From: Sphingomonadales bacterium
GTDB taxonomy: Bacteria > Pseudomonadota > Alphaproteobacteria > Sphingomonadales > Sphingomonadaceae
Assembly: GCA_020200935.1 (NCBI GenBank)
Contig: JAIVHR010000181.1
Location: forward strand, 1 to 17,031
Direction of reading: 5' to 3'
Length of the DNA: 17,031 bases
In this document: one piece after another, positions 1-7,157 of the stretch
Numbering within the stretch: the first letter of the stretch is position 1
How the letters are laid out: each line of letters begins with the position of its first letter
Made by a program: the position numbers and the translations under genes
The notes under the pieces: model-generated
What the model saw: only the letters and a program-made list of their open reading frames with translations
The model's database searches: none
What the model was told of the DNA's origin: nothing

Positions 1-10
1 CCGGCGCAGC

Positions 11-94
11 CGGTGGAGGGGCGGCGAGGCGAAGCCGAGCCTCCATCGCTGGCGGAAACCCCATCCGTTGGTTGGTCGCAATGCCCCTCCACCG
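11..94. repeat. Palindromic intergenic repeat downstream of argD
   Basis: A perfect 12-nt inverted repeat, cggtggaggggc at 11-22 and gcccctccaccg at 83-94, brackets about 60 bp of GC-rich sequence. It is followed by a smaller hairpin-prone stretch (accgccttcggcggt, about 91-105). Such C-rich/G-rich dyads are typical of intergenic DNA in sphingomonads. It lies after the argD stop and could act as a terminator or mRNA-stabilising hairpin. No gene is seen in 1-147. Confidence 0.6.
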
Positions 95-147
95 CCTTCG
101 GCGGTCCCCCTCCCCACGGCTTCGCCGCAGGGAGGATTCTCAAACCC

Positions 148-1332
148 TCACTCATCGGGGATTTCATACTCGGCCGCCGCCTTCGACAGGCCCTCGACGA
201 ATTCGGTGATGTGCTTTTCCTCGATATTGAGCGGCGGCAGGACGCGGACGACATTGTCGGCGGCGGCGACCGTCAGCAGGCCCTTTTCGCGCAAATGGGC
301 GACGAAGGGCTTGTTATCGACCTTCATCTTCAGCCCGAGCATCAGCCCGCGGCCCCTCACGCCCTCGAACAATTCGTCATGGTTGGGGATCATCTGTTCG
401 AGCGCGCCGCGCAGCCGGTCGCCCATCGCGCGGACATGCTCGAAAAAGCCCTCTTCGAGGATCACGTCGAGTATCGCCTCGCCGGCCGCCATCGCGAGCG
501 GATTGCCGCCATAGGTCGAGCCGTGGGTACCGATCACCATGCCCGATGCGGCCTCCTCGGTGGCCAGACACGCACCGAGCGGGAAGCCGCCGCCGATACC
601 CTTGGCCGCGGCGAGGATATCGGGCTCGAGATCATACTGCTCATAGGCCCACCACGTCCCGGACCGGCCATAACCGCACTGCACCTCGTCGAATATGAGC
701 AGGATGCCGTGGGTGTCGGCCAGCGCGCGCAGCCCTTGCAGGAACTCGTCGCTCGCCGGGCGGATGCCGCCCTCGCCCTGGATCGGCTCGACCAGAAAAC
801 CCGCCGTCGTCTCGTCGACCGCCGCCTCGGCCGCGTCGAGATTGTCGAATTCGACGACCTCGAAACCCGGTAGCAACGGATCGAAGCCCTCGCGCAGCTT
901 GTCCGACGCGGTGGCGCTGATCGTGCCGAGCGTACGGCCGTGAAAGGCGGCCGAGAAGCTGATGATCTTGGTGCGATGCTTGTCGCCGCTGGCCCAGTGA
1001 TAGCGGCGCGCGGTCTTGATCGCGCATTCGACCGCCTCGGCGCCCGAATTGGTGAAGAAGACGGTATCGGCAAAGCAATTGTCGCAGATCCGCCGGGCAA
1101 GATGCTCGCCCTGGGGGGAACCATACATGTTCGACACATGCATCAAGGTCGCCGCTTGCTCCTGAATCGCCTCGACGAGATGCGGATGGCCGTGGCCGAG
1201 CAGGTTAACGGCGATACCGCTCGCGAAATCGAGATATTTTTCTCCCTTTTCGCCATAGAGATAGGCGCCCTCTCCGCGCACCGGGCGAACCGGGCTGCGC
1301 GGGTAAACGGGCATCAGCGGCGTGATCGTCAT
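148..1332 (-). CDS. argD: Acetylornithine/N-succinyldiaminopimelate aminotransferase (PLP class III)
   Basis: Full-length 394-residue fold-type I, class III PLP aminotransferase. It transfers an amino group from glutamate to N-acetylglutamate semialdehyde in cytosolic arginine synthesis, and usually also serves the DAP/lysine pathway. Visible signatures are the substrate/phosphate region TNSGAEAVE (about 94-102), AAFHGRT (128-134), the cofactor Asp in FDEVQCGYGR (D215) and the Schiff-base lysine in AAAKGIGGGFPLG (K244). GSTYGGNPLA follows. The ATG start has a good AGGAG Shine-Dalgarno about 8 nt upstream and the length fits the family. In many alphaproteobacteria argF follows argD; it would lie beyond the left edge. 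A strong hairpin terminator ends only 28 nt before the start codon, which leaves little room for a separate promoter. Other class III ornithine-type aminotransferases are the alternative, but similarity to ArgD is strong. Confidence 0.93.
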   Translation of the reverse strand: MTITPLMPVYPRSPVRPVRGEGAYLYGEKGEKYLDFASGIAVNLLGHGHPHLVEAIQEQAATLMHVSNMYGSPQGEHLARRICDNCFADTVFFTNSGAEAVECAIKTARRYHWASGDKHRTKIISFSAAFHGRTLGTISATASDKLREGFDPLLPGFEVVEFDNLDAAEAAVDETTAGFLVEPIQGEGGIRPASDEFLQGLRALADTHGILLIFDEVQCGYGRSGTWWAYEQYDLEPDILAAAKGIGGGFPLGACLATEEAASGMVIGTHGSTYGGNPLAMAAGEAILDVILEEGFFEHVRAMGDRLRGALEQMIPNHDELFEGVRGRGLMLGLKMKVDNKPFVAHLREKGLLTVAAADNVVRVLPPLNIEEKHITEFVEGLSKAAAEYEIPDE

Positions 1333-1360
1333 CGAAGGCTCCTGCCATGCGAGAGAACGG

Positions 1361-1388
1361 AAAAGGGCGGCCGTTCGACCGCCCTTTT
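1361..1388 (-). terminator. Rho-independent terminator between the small secreted gene and argD
   Basis: A perfect 10-bp stem (aaaagggcgg / ccgccctttt) with an 8-nt loop. On the minus strand the stem ends in TTTT followed by a pyrimidine-rich stretch. It follows the stop of the 103-residue secreted gene by about 30 bp and precedes the argD start by 28 bp. It may also terminate plus-strand transcripts because its ends are symmetric. Confidence 0.8.
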
Positions 1389-1419
1389 CCCCTGTTATAC
1401 CGGTCCCGTCCGGGCGGCG

Positions 1420-1731
1420 TCAATCGAAGCGCAGCATCCGCGCGCCGTCGTCGAGTTCGCGAAACTCCCAGCGGTCGAGCCCGTCGCGGCGAGCATATTG
1501 GAAGCGGTCGAATAGCCGCTGACCCTCGCGATGGAGCGCCCGCGCCTCGGGTCCGGCAAAGCGGCCCGAGCGGCGCGCCCGCTCGATGGTCTCGTAAATC
1601 TCGTCGAGCTGCCATCCGATATCCTGCTCGGCGCTCGGATCCTGCGCCAGGGTCGGCGGATAATATTGCGCGGCGGCCGGAGCAGTGCCGATCGTCGCCG
1701 CAAGAATGGCAGCAGCAAGTGCAATGCGCAT
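1420..1731 (-). CDS. Small secreted protein of unknown function
   Basis: 103 residues. The N-terminus is a clear Sec signal peptide: Arg2, then an Ala/Ile-rich core, with likely cleavage after APAAA (residue 21) before QYYPP. The mature part, about 82 residues, is charged and predicted helical, with many Arg, Glu and Asp, and contains IGWQLDEIYETIERARRSGR and a DGLDRWEFRELDD segment near the end. It would be exported to the periplasm. I do not recognise a named family; proteins of this general layout occur in sphingomonads. The start is supported by AGGAG 7 nt upstream. The leader aggagccttc is shared with argD next door. A hairpin terminator follows directly, so this gene is probably its own transcription unit or is attenuated before argD. 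Confidence 0.75.
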   Translation of the reverse strand: MRIALAAAILAATIGTAPAAAQYYPPTLAQDPSAEQDIGWQLDEIYETIERARRSGRFAGPEARALHREGQRLFDRFQYARRDGLDRWEFRELDDGARMLRFD

Positions 1732-1852
1732 GAAGGCTCCTGTGTTTGCCGGCTCGCGCGCTGTCTAGCACAAAGGCAGCCCGGAATCGCTGAACGGCAA
1801 TGTCAGGATTCGTTCATCGCCTCGCGACACAAATCGGGGCTCGGCGCCGGCC

Positions 1853-2677
1853 CTAGCTCTTGATCCTCCAGCCGCGGCTCAACAATCCGTAACAAAGCAG
1901 GCACAGGGCGATATTGACCCCCGCCAGCACCAGCACGCCGGCGAGAATATTCGAATCGGAGGCATCGATGAAGCCGTAGCGGAAGCCGGAAATGACGTAG
2001 AAAAAGGGATTGAGCTGGCTGACCGACTGGAAGACCGGATCGAGCCTTTCGATCGTGTAGAAGGTGCCCGACAGCAGCGCCAGCGGCTGGACGACGAAAT
2101 TGGTCACCGCCGCCGCATGATCGAACTTTTCCGCCCACATCGACGTCAGCACGCCGAAAAAGGCGAGCATCGCCGATCCCGTCAGCCCGAAATAGGCGAT
2201 CGCCCAGAGGTGCGCGGGCGAGACGTCGATACCCCACAGCCACATCGCTACCCAGACCGTCAGTCCGACGCAGATCGCCCGGGTCACCGCGCCGGCGACG
2301 AGCCCGGTGAGCAATTCGAGCGTCGACAGCGGTGGCATCAGATAGTCGACGATCGTCCCCTGGATCTTGCCGACCAGCAGCGCAAAGCTCGAATTGGCGA
2401 AGGCGTTCTGGATCATCCCCATGACGATCAGCCCCGGCGCGAGGAAGGCCTCGAATGGCACGCCGAGGATCGTCCGGTCGCCGCGGCCGAGCGCCACCGT
2501 GAAGATGACGAGAAACAGCAAGGTGGTCAGCGCGGGCGCCCAGATCGTCTGCAGCTGGACCTTGAAGAAACGCCGAACCTCCTTAATGTATAGGGTTCTG
2601 AGCCCACCCCAATTGACCAGCGGAATGGCCGGTTCTCCCGGGTTGGGCAGTGTGCGAGTTTTTTGCTGGTCGTGCAT
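1853..2677 (-). CDS. ABC-2 type transporter permease
   Basis: 274 residues from the ATG at 2677. A TTG 42 nt further upstream is in frame but less likely. The protein is an ABC-2 family inner-membrane permease with about six hydrophobic segments, beginning around residue 45 (WAPALTTLLFLVIFTVAL). The family hallmark LSGTFYTIERLDPVFQ followed by LNPFFYVISGFRYGF lies near residues 203-236 before the last helix. Such permeases pair with a separate ATPase to export drugs, polysaccharide or other hydrophobic cargo. No ATPase gene is in the window, so the partner lies elsewhere or beyond reach. It is divergent from gcrA, with 63 bp between the starts, which must hold promoters for both. The substrate cannot be inferred from sequence. 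Confidence 0.85.
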   Translation of the reverse strand: MHDQQKTRTLPNPGEPAIPLVNWGGLRTLYIKEVRRFFKVQLQTIWAPALTTLLFLVIFTVALGRGDRTILGVPFEAFLAPGLIVMGMIQNAFANSSFALLVGKIQGTIVDYLMPPLSTLELLTGLVAGAVTRAICVGLTVWVAMWLWGIDVSPAHLWAIAYFGLTGSAMLAFFGVLTSMWAEKFDHAAAVTNFVVQPLALLSGTFYTIERLDPVFQSVSQLNPFFYVISGFRYGFIDASDSNILAGVLVLAGVNIALCLLCYGLLSRGWRIKS

Positions 2678-2740
2678 CGCCCGAGCGACTATCCGCTGCG
2701 GGCCTGCCCGGCAAGCCAAGCAGGGACTTTAGGGACCAAG

Positions 2741-3385
2741 ATGGCCTGGACCGACGAACGTATCGACCAGCTCAAGAAGCTGTGGGAAAAAGGCATGACG
2801 GCGAGCCAGATCGCCGACGAGCTCGGCGGGGTCAGCCGCAATGCGGTGATCGGCAAGGCACATCGGCTCGGCCTCAAATCGCGCCCCTCGCCGGTCAAGG
2901 CGACGGCCCAGAAGAAGAAGGCCGCGAGCAAGCCCAAAGACAAGGCCCGGCCCAAAGCCAAACCGGCGGCGAAACAGCCGGCGCCCAGGCCGTCCGAGAG
3001 CAAACCGGCCGCGCCGGCGCCGCCGCCGAGCCCTTCGCCGGCGCCCTCGGGCCCGCAATATAAGTCGATCGGTCCGGGCGGCTTCACCCGCCAGTCGCCG
3101 GCCGACCAGGCGCCTTTGCCGCCGGCCCCGCCGCGCCGGCTGGTGCCCGCCAAGCTCGATCCTCAATTCGAGGACAAGACCGGGCTGCTCGACCTCACCG
3201 AAAAGATCTGCAAATGGCCGATGGGCCATCCCGGCGAGCCCGACTTCCACTTTTGCGGCGAGCCGATCAATCCGGGCTTTCCCTATTGCGTCGAACATTG
3301 CGGCCGCGCCTATCAGGCGCAGCTGCCGCGCAAGGACAGGAAACCCCCGCCCCCGCTCCCCTTCGGCGGCCCGCGGGTGCGCTGA
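2741..3385 (+). CDS. gcrA: GcrA cell-cycle regulator
   Basis: 214 residues. The N-terminal helix-turn-helix (about 1-47) reads MAWTDERIDQLKKLWEKGMT, then ASQIADELGGVSRNAVIGKA, the classic GcrA opening. A Lys/Pro/Ala-rich disordered linker (about 50-135) follows. The C-terminal domain, which contacts sigma70 region 2 in Caulobacter, has Cys157, Cys172, Cys183 and Cys187 with nearby His, in a CKWPMGHP...FCGEP...PYCVEHCGRAY pattern. In Caulobacter, GcrA recruits RNA polymerase to promoters carrying CcrM-methylated GANTC sites. The ATG at 2741 gives the canonical MAWT start; an upstream in-frame start would add non-conserved residues. The linker is long and repetitive in KAK/PAP, a common variation among sphingomonad GcrAs. 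A small gene follows 5 bp after the stop. Confidence 0.95.
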   Translation: MAWTDERIDQLKKLWEKGMTASQIADELGGVSRNAVIGKAHRLGLKSRPSPVKATAQKKKAASKPKDKARPKAKPAAKQPAPRPSESKPAAPAPPPSPSPAPSGPQYKSIGPGGFTRQSPADQAPLPPAPPRRLVPAKLDPQFEDKTGLLDLTEKICKWPMGHPGEPDFHFCGEPINPGFPYCVEHCGRAYQAQLPRKDRKPPPPLPFGGPRVR

Positions 3386-3390
3386 GTGGC

Positions 3391-3642
3391 GTGACGCTCT
3401 ATCTCGTCTGGCACCAACCCGGCGCGATCATCGAACAGGAATTGCGTCAGGCGCTCGACCGGTTCGAGCTTCAGCCCGGATTGCTGCTCGTCGATAGCGA
3501 GCTGAGCCGCTCGAAACTCTATCACCAGATCAAATGGGCGCTGCCCAAAGACACGCCGCTGCTCGTCGCGCCGCTCGAAGACGCCCCCAAATTCAAGGGC
3601 ATGGAGACAGGCGCGCTCAATTGGGTCAAGTCCCGGGGCTGA
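3391..3642 (+). CDS. Conserved small protein of unknown function downstream of gcrA
   Basis: 83 residues from a GTG start only 5 bp after the gcrA stop, so probably co-transcribed and perhaps translationally coupled. It starts MTLYLVWHQPGAIIEQELRQ and ends ALNWVKSRG. There is no signal peptide or membrane helix; it looks like a small soluble alpha/beta protein with alternating hydrophobic stretches (GLLLVDSELS, TPLLVAPLEDAP). I do not recognise a named family. Its coding nature is supported by the tight spacing, good codon use and a sensible amphipathic composition. The earlier GTG at 3386 is out of frame. An upstream extension in frame would run through gcrA and is unlikely. Confidence 0.7.
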   Translation: MTLYLVWHQPGAIIEQELRQALDRFELQPGLLLVDSELSRSKLYHQIKWALPKDTPLLVAPLEDAPKFKGMETGALNWVKSRG

Positions 3643-3754
3643 GTTCAGGCAAAGGGCGCCGGCGGCCCGCCGAGAAACGCCTTCCAGCCGACGACTATCA
3701 GCCAGTGCAAAGCGACCACGGGGGTCGGCACCGCGACGCTTCCTTTCCGCGTGG

Positions 3755-3774
3755 ATTCCCGCTTTCGCGGGAAT
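3755..3774. repeat. Short palindromic repeat (REP-like)
   Basis: Perfect 8-bp stem attcccgc / gcgggaat with a TTTC loop, embedded in the frequent bacterial repeat ggattcccgctttcgcggga. It ends just before the phytanoyl-CoA dioxygenase start. Read on the minus strand it translates to the FPRKREST peptide typical of this repeat. It may act as a terminator for the gcrA transcription unit. Confidence 0.75.
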
Positions 3775-3797
3775 GACGAATGGGTAAGAATGCAGCG

Positions 3798-4820
3798 ATG
3801 AATCCGGCCCGCTATCTTCTCGCGCCGATCTGGCTCGCGCAGCTCGCGACGGGGGCGAAGAATTTCACCGGCAACCCGATCATCGGATCGCGGTGGCTCA
3901 ACGAGCGCGGGCTGCATGCCGCGCGGGTCAAGCGGGCGCATGCTCTGGCGGCGCGGCGGCGGGCCAGGCTCGCGCGGCTGATCGACCCGGCCGACCGCGA
4001 AGCCTTCGATCGCGACGGCTATGTCGAAAAGCGCGATTTCCTGCCGAGCGAGATTTTCGAGCAGCTGCGCGCCTCGATCTACACCTTCGCCGGGCCGGCG
4101 CGCGAGATGGTGCAGGGAGACACCATCACCCGCCGCATCGCGCTGTCCCCCCGGACGCTGAAGGCGATCCCCGAGGCGCGCGCGCTGCTCCGCGATCCGC
4201 AATGGGGCGGGCTGATCCGCTATGCGGGCAGCTTCGATGCCGAACCGCTGACCTATATCCAGTCGATCATCAGCCATGTCCGCGAGGCCGAGCCCGACCC
4301 GCAGACCCATTTCCACGCCGATACCTTCCATCCGACGGTCAAGGCCTGGCTGTTCCTGACCGACGTCGCCGAGGATGAAGGCCCCTTCTGCTACGTCCCC
4401 GGTTCGCACCGGCTGACCCCCGAAAGGCTGCGCTGGGAGCACGAGATGAGCCTCAAGGCGGTCGGGGGCGATGTCGACCGACTGTCGGCGAAGGGCTCCT
4501 TCCGGGTAAGCGAGGACGAGTTGCCCGGCCTCGGCCTGCCGCCGCCGCGCAAATTCGCGGTGCCCGCCAACACTTTGGTGGTCGGCGACACCTTCGGCTT
4601 CCACGCGCGCGGGCCATCGGTGCGCCCCTCGGTGCGCGCCGAGATCTGGGCCTATGGCCGCCGCAATCCCTTCCTCCCCTGGACCGGGCTCGACCCGCTG
4701 AGCCTGCCCGGCATCGCCGAGCGCCGCGTGCCCTATCTGTGGAGCTTCCGCGACCGCTGGAAGCGCTTCGTCGGCCAGCCCTGGAAGCCGGTCGGAATGA
4801 AGTCGCCGCTCGAGCGCTGA
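3798..4820 (+). CDS. Phytanoyl-CoA dioxygenase (PhyH) family Fe(II)/2-oxoglutarate oxygenase
   Basis: 340 residues from the ATG at 3798. An in-frame ATG at 3780 would begin inside the palindromic repeat and is less likely. The double-stranded beta-helix core carries the iron triad H173-x-D175 (in THFHADTFHP) and distal H269 (in GFHARGPS). R280, in VRAEIW, is placed to bind 2-oxoglutarate. The stretches AWLFLTDVAEDEGPFCYVPG and SHRL fit the PhyH family. Such enzymes hydroxylate lipids, CoA esters or natural products in the cytosol; the substrate here is unknown. Residues 1-65 form a basic helical extension before the DREAFDRDGYV segment where the family domain begins. No operon partner is evident: a repeat precedes it and a long leader separates it from parE. 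Confidence 0.85.
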   Translation: MNPARYLLAPIWLAQLATGAKNFTGNPIIGSRWLNERGLHAARVKRAHALAARRRARLARLIDPADREAFDRDGYVEKRDFLPSEIFEQLRASIYTFAGPAREMVQGDTITRRIALSPRTLKAIPEARALLRDPQWGGLIRYAGSFDAEPLTYIQSIISHVREAEPDPQTHFHADTFHPTVKAWLFLTDVAEDEGPFCYVPGSHRLTPERLRWEHEMSLKAVGGDVDRLSAKGSFRVSEDELPGLGLPPPRKFAVPANTLVVGDTFGFHARGPSVRPSVRAEIWAYGRRNPFLPWTGLDPLSLPGIAERRVPYLWSFRDRWKRFVGQPWKPVGMKSPLER

Positions 4821-4822
4821 CC

Positions 4823-5069
4823 GAATCCTGCCCCGAGGCCGTGGCGCCCTCGGAAGGAATTTGCTGTCCTACATGCCATGGTTCGGCGTAGTCTGCCCGC
4901 ATGCATCGGCGATTCACAATACGGCAACGCTCCAGGGAGTAACGATCGATCCAATGTAGGAAATTATCTTCGCCGACATTGCGTTACCTTCGTTACCTTT
5001 GCCGACCCTGAGGACCGGGCGTCACACCGAATCGGTGGACAACGCGCTGGCGCCCGGACTCGGCGATTC
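4823..5069 (+). promoter_or_regulatory. GANTC cluster in the parE leader
   Basis: Five GANTC sites lie in the gap between the dioxygenase stop and the parE start: GAATC 4823-4827, GATTC 4911-4915, GAATC 5029-5033, GACTC 5057-5061 and GATTC 5065-5069. The last two are 3 bp apart and end 13 bp before the parE ATG. CcrM methylates GANTC, and GcrA, encoded in this window, acts at methylated GANTC promoters in Caulobacter. A tandem cgttacctt repeat (about 4982-4999) lies in the same leader. I see no clear -35/-10 pair. Confidence 0.45.
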
Positions 5070-5082
5070 CTATAGCGTCACC

Positions 5083-7065
5083 ATGACCGACCTGTTTTCC
5101 GGCTCTTCGGGGGGCGGCACCTCCGACGATTACGACGCTTCCACGATCGAGGTGCTCGAAGGGCTCGAGCCGGTGCGCCGGCGGCCGGGAATGTATATCG
5201 GCGGCACCGACGAGCGGGCGCTGCATCACCTCGCCGCCGAGGTGCTCGACAATGCGATGGACGAGGCGGTGGCCGGCCATGCCAACCGGATCGAGGTGAC
5301 GCTCGATATCGGCAACCGGCTGACGATCGCCGACAATGGCCGCGGCATCCCGATCGATCCGCATCCCAAATTCCCGAAGAAATCGGCGCTCGAGGTGATC
5401 CTGACGACGCTCCATTCGGGCGGCAAATTCTCCGACAAGGCCTATGCGACGTCGGGGGGCCTGCACGGCGTCGGGGTCAGCGTTGTCAACGCGCTGTCAA
5501 GCGACACCGAGGTCGAGGTGGCGAAGAACCGGGAGGTCTGGCGCCAGAGTTTTTCGCGCGGCGAGCCGACCTCGAAGCTGAAGAAGATCGGCGATACCCC
5601 CAACCGGCGCGGCACGACGCTGAGCTTCGTCCCCGATCCCGAGATCTTCGGCGGCAAGGCCGGTTTCAAGCCGGCGCGGCTCTACCGGCTCGCCCGCTCC
5701 AAGGCCTATCTCTTCGCCGGGGTCGAGATCCGCTGGAAATGCGCGCTCTCGCTGATCAAGGACGAGACGCCCGAAGAAGCGGTCTTCCAGTTCCCGGGCG
5801 GCCTCGCCGATCACCTCAGGGAGCAGCTCGGCGAGCGGGCGCAGGCGACCACCGACTTTTTCGCCGGCAAGCAGGATTTCCCCGATACCCAGGGTTCGGT
5901 CGAATGGGCGGTCGCCTGGCCGCTCTGGTCGGACGGCGTCTATAGCTATTATTGCAACACCATCCCGACCCGCGACGGCGGCACGCACGAGGCCGGCATC
6001 CGCGCCGCGCTGACCAAGGGTATCCGCGGCTTCGGCGAACTCACCGGCAACAAGAAGGCCAACGGCATCTCGGCCGAGGATATCGTCGGCGGCTGCGAGC
6101 TGATGCTCTCGGTATTCCTGCGCGACCCGCAATTCCAGAGCCAGACCAAGGATCGGATGACCAGCCCCGAGGCCGCGAGGCTGGTCGAGAATGCCGTCCG
6201 CGACCATTTCGACCATTTCCTCTCGGACAATATGGAGCGCGGCAAGGCGCTGCTTTCCTATGCGATGGAGCGGATGGAGGATCGGCTGCGGCGCAAGGCC
6301 GAGAAGGAGGTCAAGCGCAAGACCGCCACCTCGGCGCGCAAGCTGCGGCTTCCCGGCAAGCTCACCGACTGTTCGGAGGTCGGGCCCGAGGGCACCGAGC
6401 TGTTCATCGTCGAGGGCGACAGCGCCGGCGGATCGGCCAAGCAGGCGCGCGACCGCAAGACGCAGGCGGTGCTGCCGATCCGCGGCAAGATCCTCAACGT
6501 CGCCTCGGCGACACTCGCCAAGATCGGCGCCAACAGCGAGATCGCCGATATCGTCCTCGCGCTCGGCTGCGGCACGCGCGAGCATTGCGACACCGGGCAG
6601 CTGCGCTACGAACGCATCATCATCATGACCGACGCCGATGTCGACGGCGCGCATATCGCGACCCTGCTGATGACCTACTTCTTCCAGGAGATGGCGCCGC
6701 TCGTCGAGCAGGGCCACCTGTTCCTCGCGCGCCCGCCGCTCTATCGGCTGACCGCCGGCGGCAAGAGCCTCTACGCCCAGGACGATGCCGAGCGCGCCGA
6801 GATCGAGGCGAGCGTGTTCAAGGGCAGGAAGGTCGATGTCGCCCGCTTCAAGGGACTCGGCGAGATGAACCCGCAGCAATTGCGCGAGACGACAATGAAT
6901 CCGGCTACGCGGTCATTGCTGCGCGTCAAGCTGCCCGAGAGCTATCAGAAGCAGGCCGGCGTCAAGGATCTCGTCGACCGGCTGATGGGCCGCCACCCCG
7001 AACACCGCTTCGCCTTCATCCAGGCGAATGCCGCGAGCCTCGCCGAGGACGCGATCGATGCGTAG
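5083..7065 (+). CDS. parE: DNA topoisomerase IV subunit B
   Basis: 660 residues, type IIA topoisomerase ATPase subunit, which with ParC decatenates daughter chromosomes. The GHKL ATPase has EVLDNAMDEA (catalytic E53, N57), DNGRGIP (84-90) and the ATP lid GGLHGVGVS (125-133). The QTK loop lysine is K356. The TOPRIM domain has EGDSAGGSA (E444) and DADVDG (D517, D519, D521), the Mg-binding acidic residues. The short length without the extra GyrB insert, and RDRKTQAVLPIRGKILNV after EGDSAGG, point to ParE rather than GyrB. The start MTDLFSGSS at 5083 gives the expected N-terminus; in-frame ATG codons upstream (from 4999) add unconserved residues. The leader carries five GANTC sites. The stop is followed at once by a palindromic repeat. 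Confidence 0.95.
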   Translation: MTDLFSGSSGGGTSDDYDASTIEVLEGLEPVRRRPGMYIGGTDERALHHLAAEVLDNAMDEAVAGHANRIEVTLDIGNRLTIADNGRGIPIDPHPKFPKKSALEVILTTLHSGGKFSDKAYATSGGLHGVGVSVVNALSSDTEVEVAKNREVWRQSFSRGEPTSKLKKIGDTPNRRGTTLSFVPDPEIFGGKAGFKPARLYRLARSKAYLFAGVEIRWKCALSLIKDETPEEAVFQFPGGLADHLREQLGERAQATTDFFAGKQDFPDTQGSVEWAVAWPLWSDGVYSYYCNTIPTRDGGTHEAGIRAALTKGIRGFGELTGNKKANGISAEDIVGGCELMLSVFLRDPQFQSQTKDRMTSPEAARLVENAVRDHFDHFLSDNMERGKALLSYAMERMEDRLRRKAEKEVKRKTATSARKLRLPGKLTDCSEVGPEGTELFIVEGDSAGGSAKQARDRKTQAVLPIRGKILNVASATLAKIGANSEIADIVLALGCGTREHCDTGQLRYERIIIMTDADVDGAHIATLLMTYFFQEMAPLVEQGHLFLARPPLYRLTAGGKSLYAQDDAERAEIEASVFKGRKVDVARFKGLGEMNPQQLRETTMNPATRSLLRVKLPESYQKQAGVKDLVDRLMGRHPEHRFAFIQANAASLAEDAIDA

Positions 7066-7156
7066 GCGTCATCCCAGCGAAAGTCGGGATCCAAGGCCAC
7101 AGGCCGAGGCGGTTCAGTCTAACTACCCGAGATTCCAGCTTTCGCTGGCCTGACGC
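7066..7156. repeat. Imperfect inverted repeat filling the parE/pccA convergent gap
   Basis: The left arm (7066-7090, gcgtcatcccagcgaaagtc...) and right arm (7131-7156, ...agctttcgctggcctgacgc) are imperfect reverse complements separated by about 40 bp. The left arm begins at the base after the parE stop and the right arm ends one base before the pccA stop. It probably folds into a long hairpin in both transcripts and may serve as a bidirectional terminator. Confidence 0.8.
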
Positions 7157-7157
7157 C

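Noticed and set aside
4878..5075. 65-codon plus-strand frame in the parE leader
   Set aside because: No Shine-Dalgarno, low-complexity Arg/Gly end, and it overlaps the GANTC-rich regulatory stretch; more likely non-coding.
5497..6879. 460-codon minus-strand frame opposite parE
   Set aside because: Antisense shadow: low-complexity Leu/Ala/Gly/Arg content, no motif, and parE is unambiguous.
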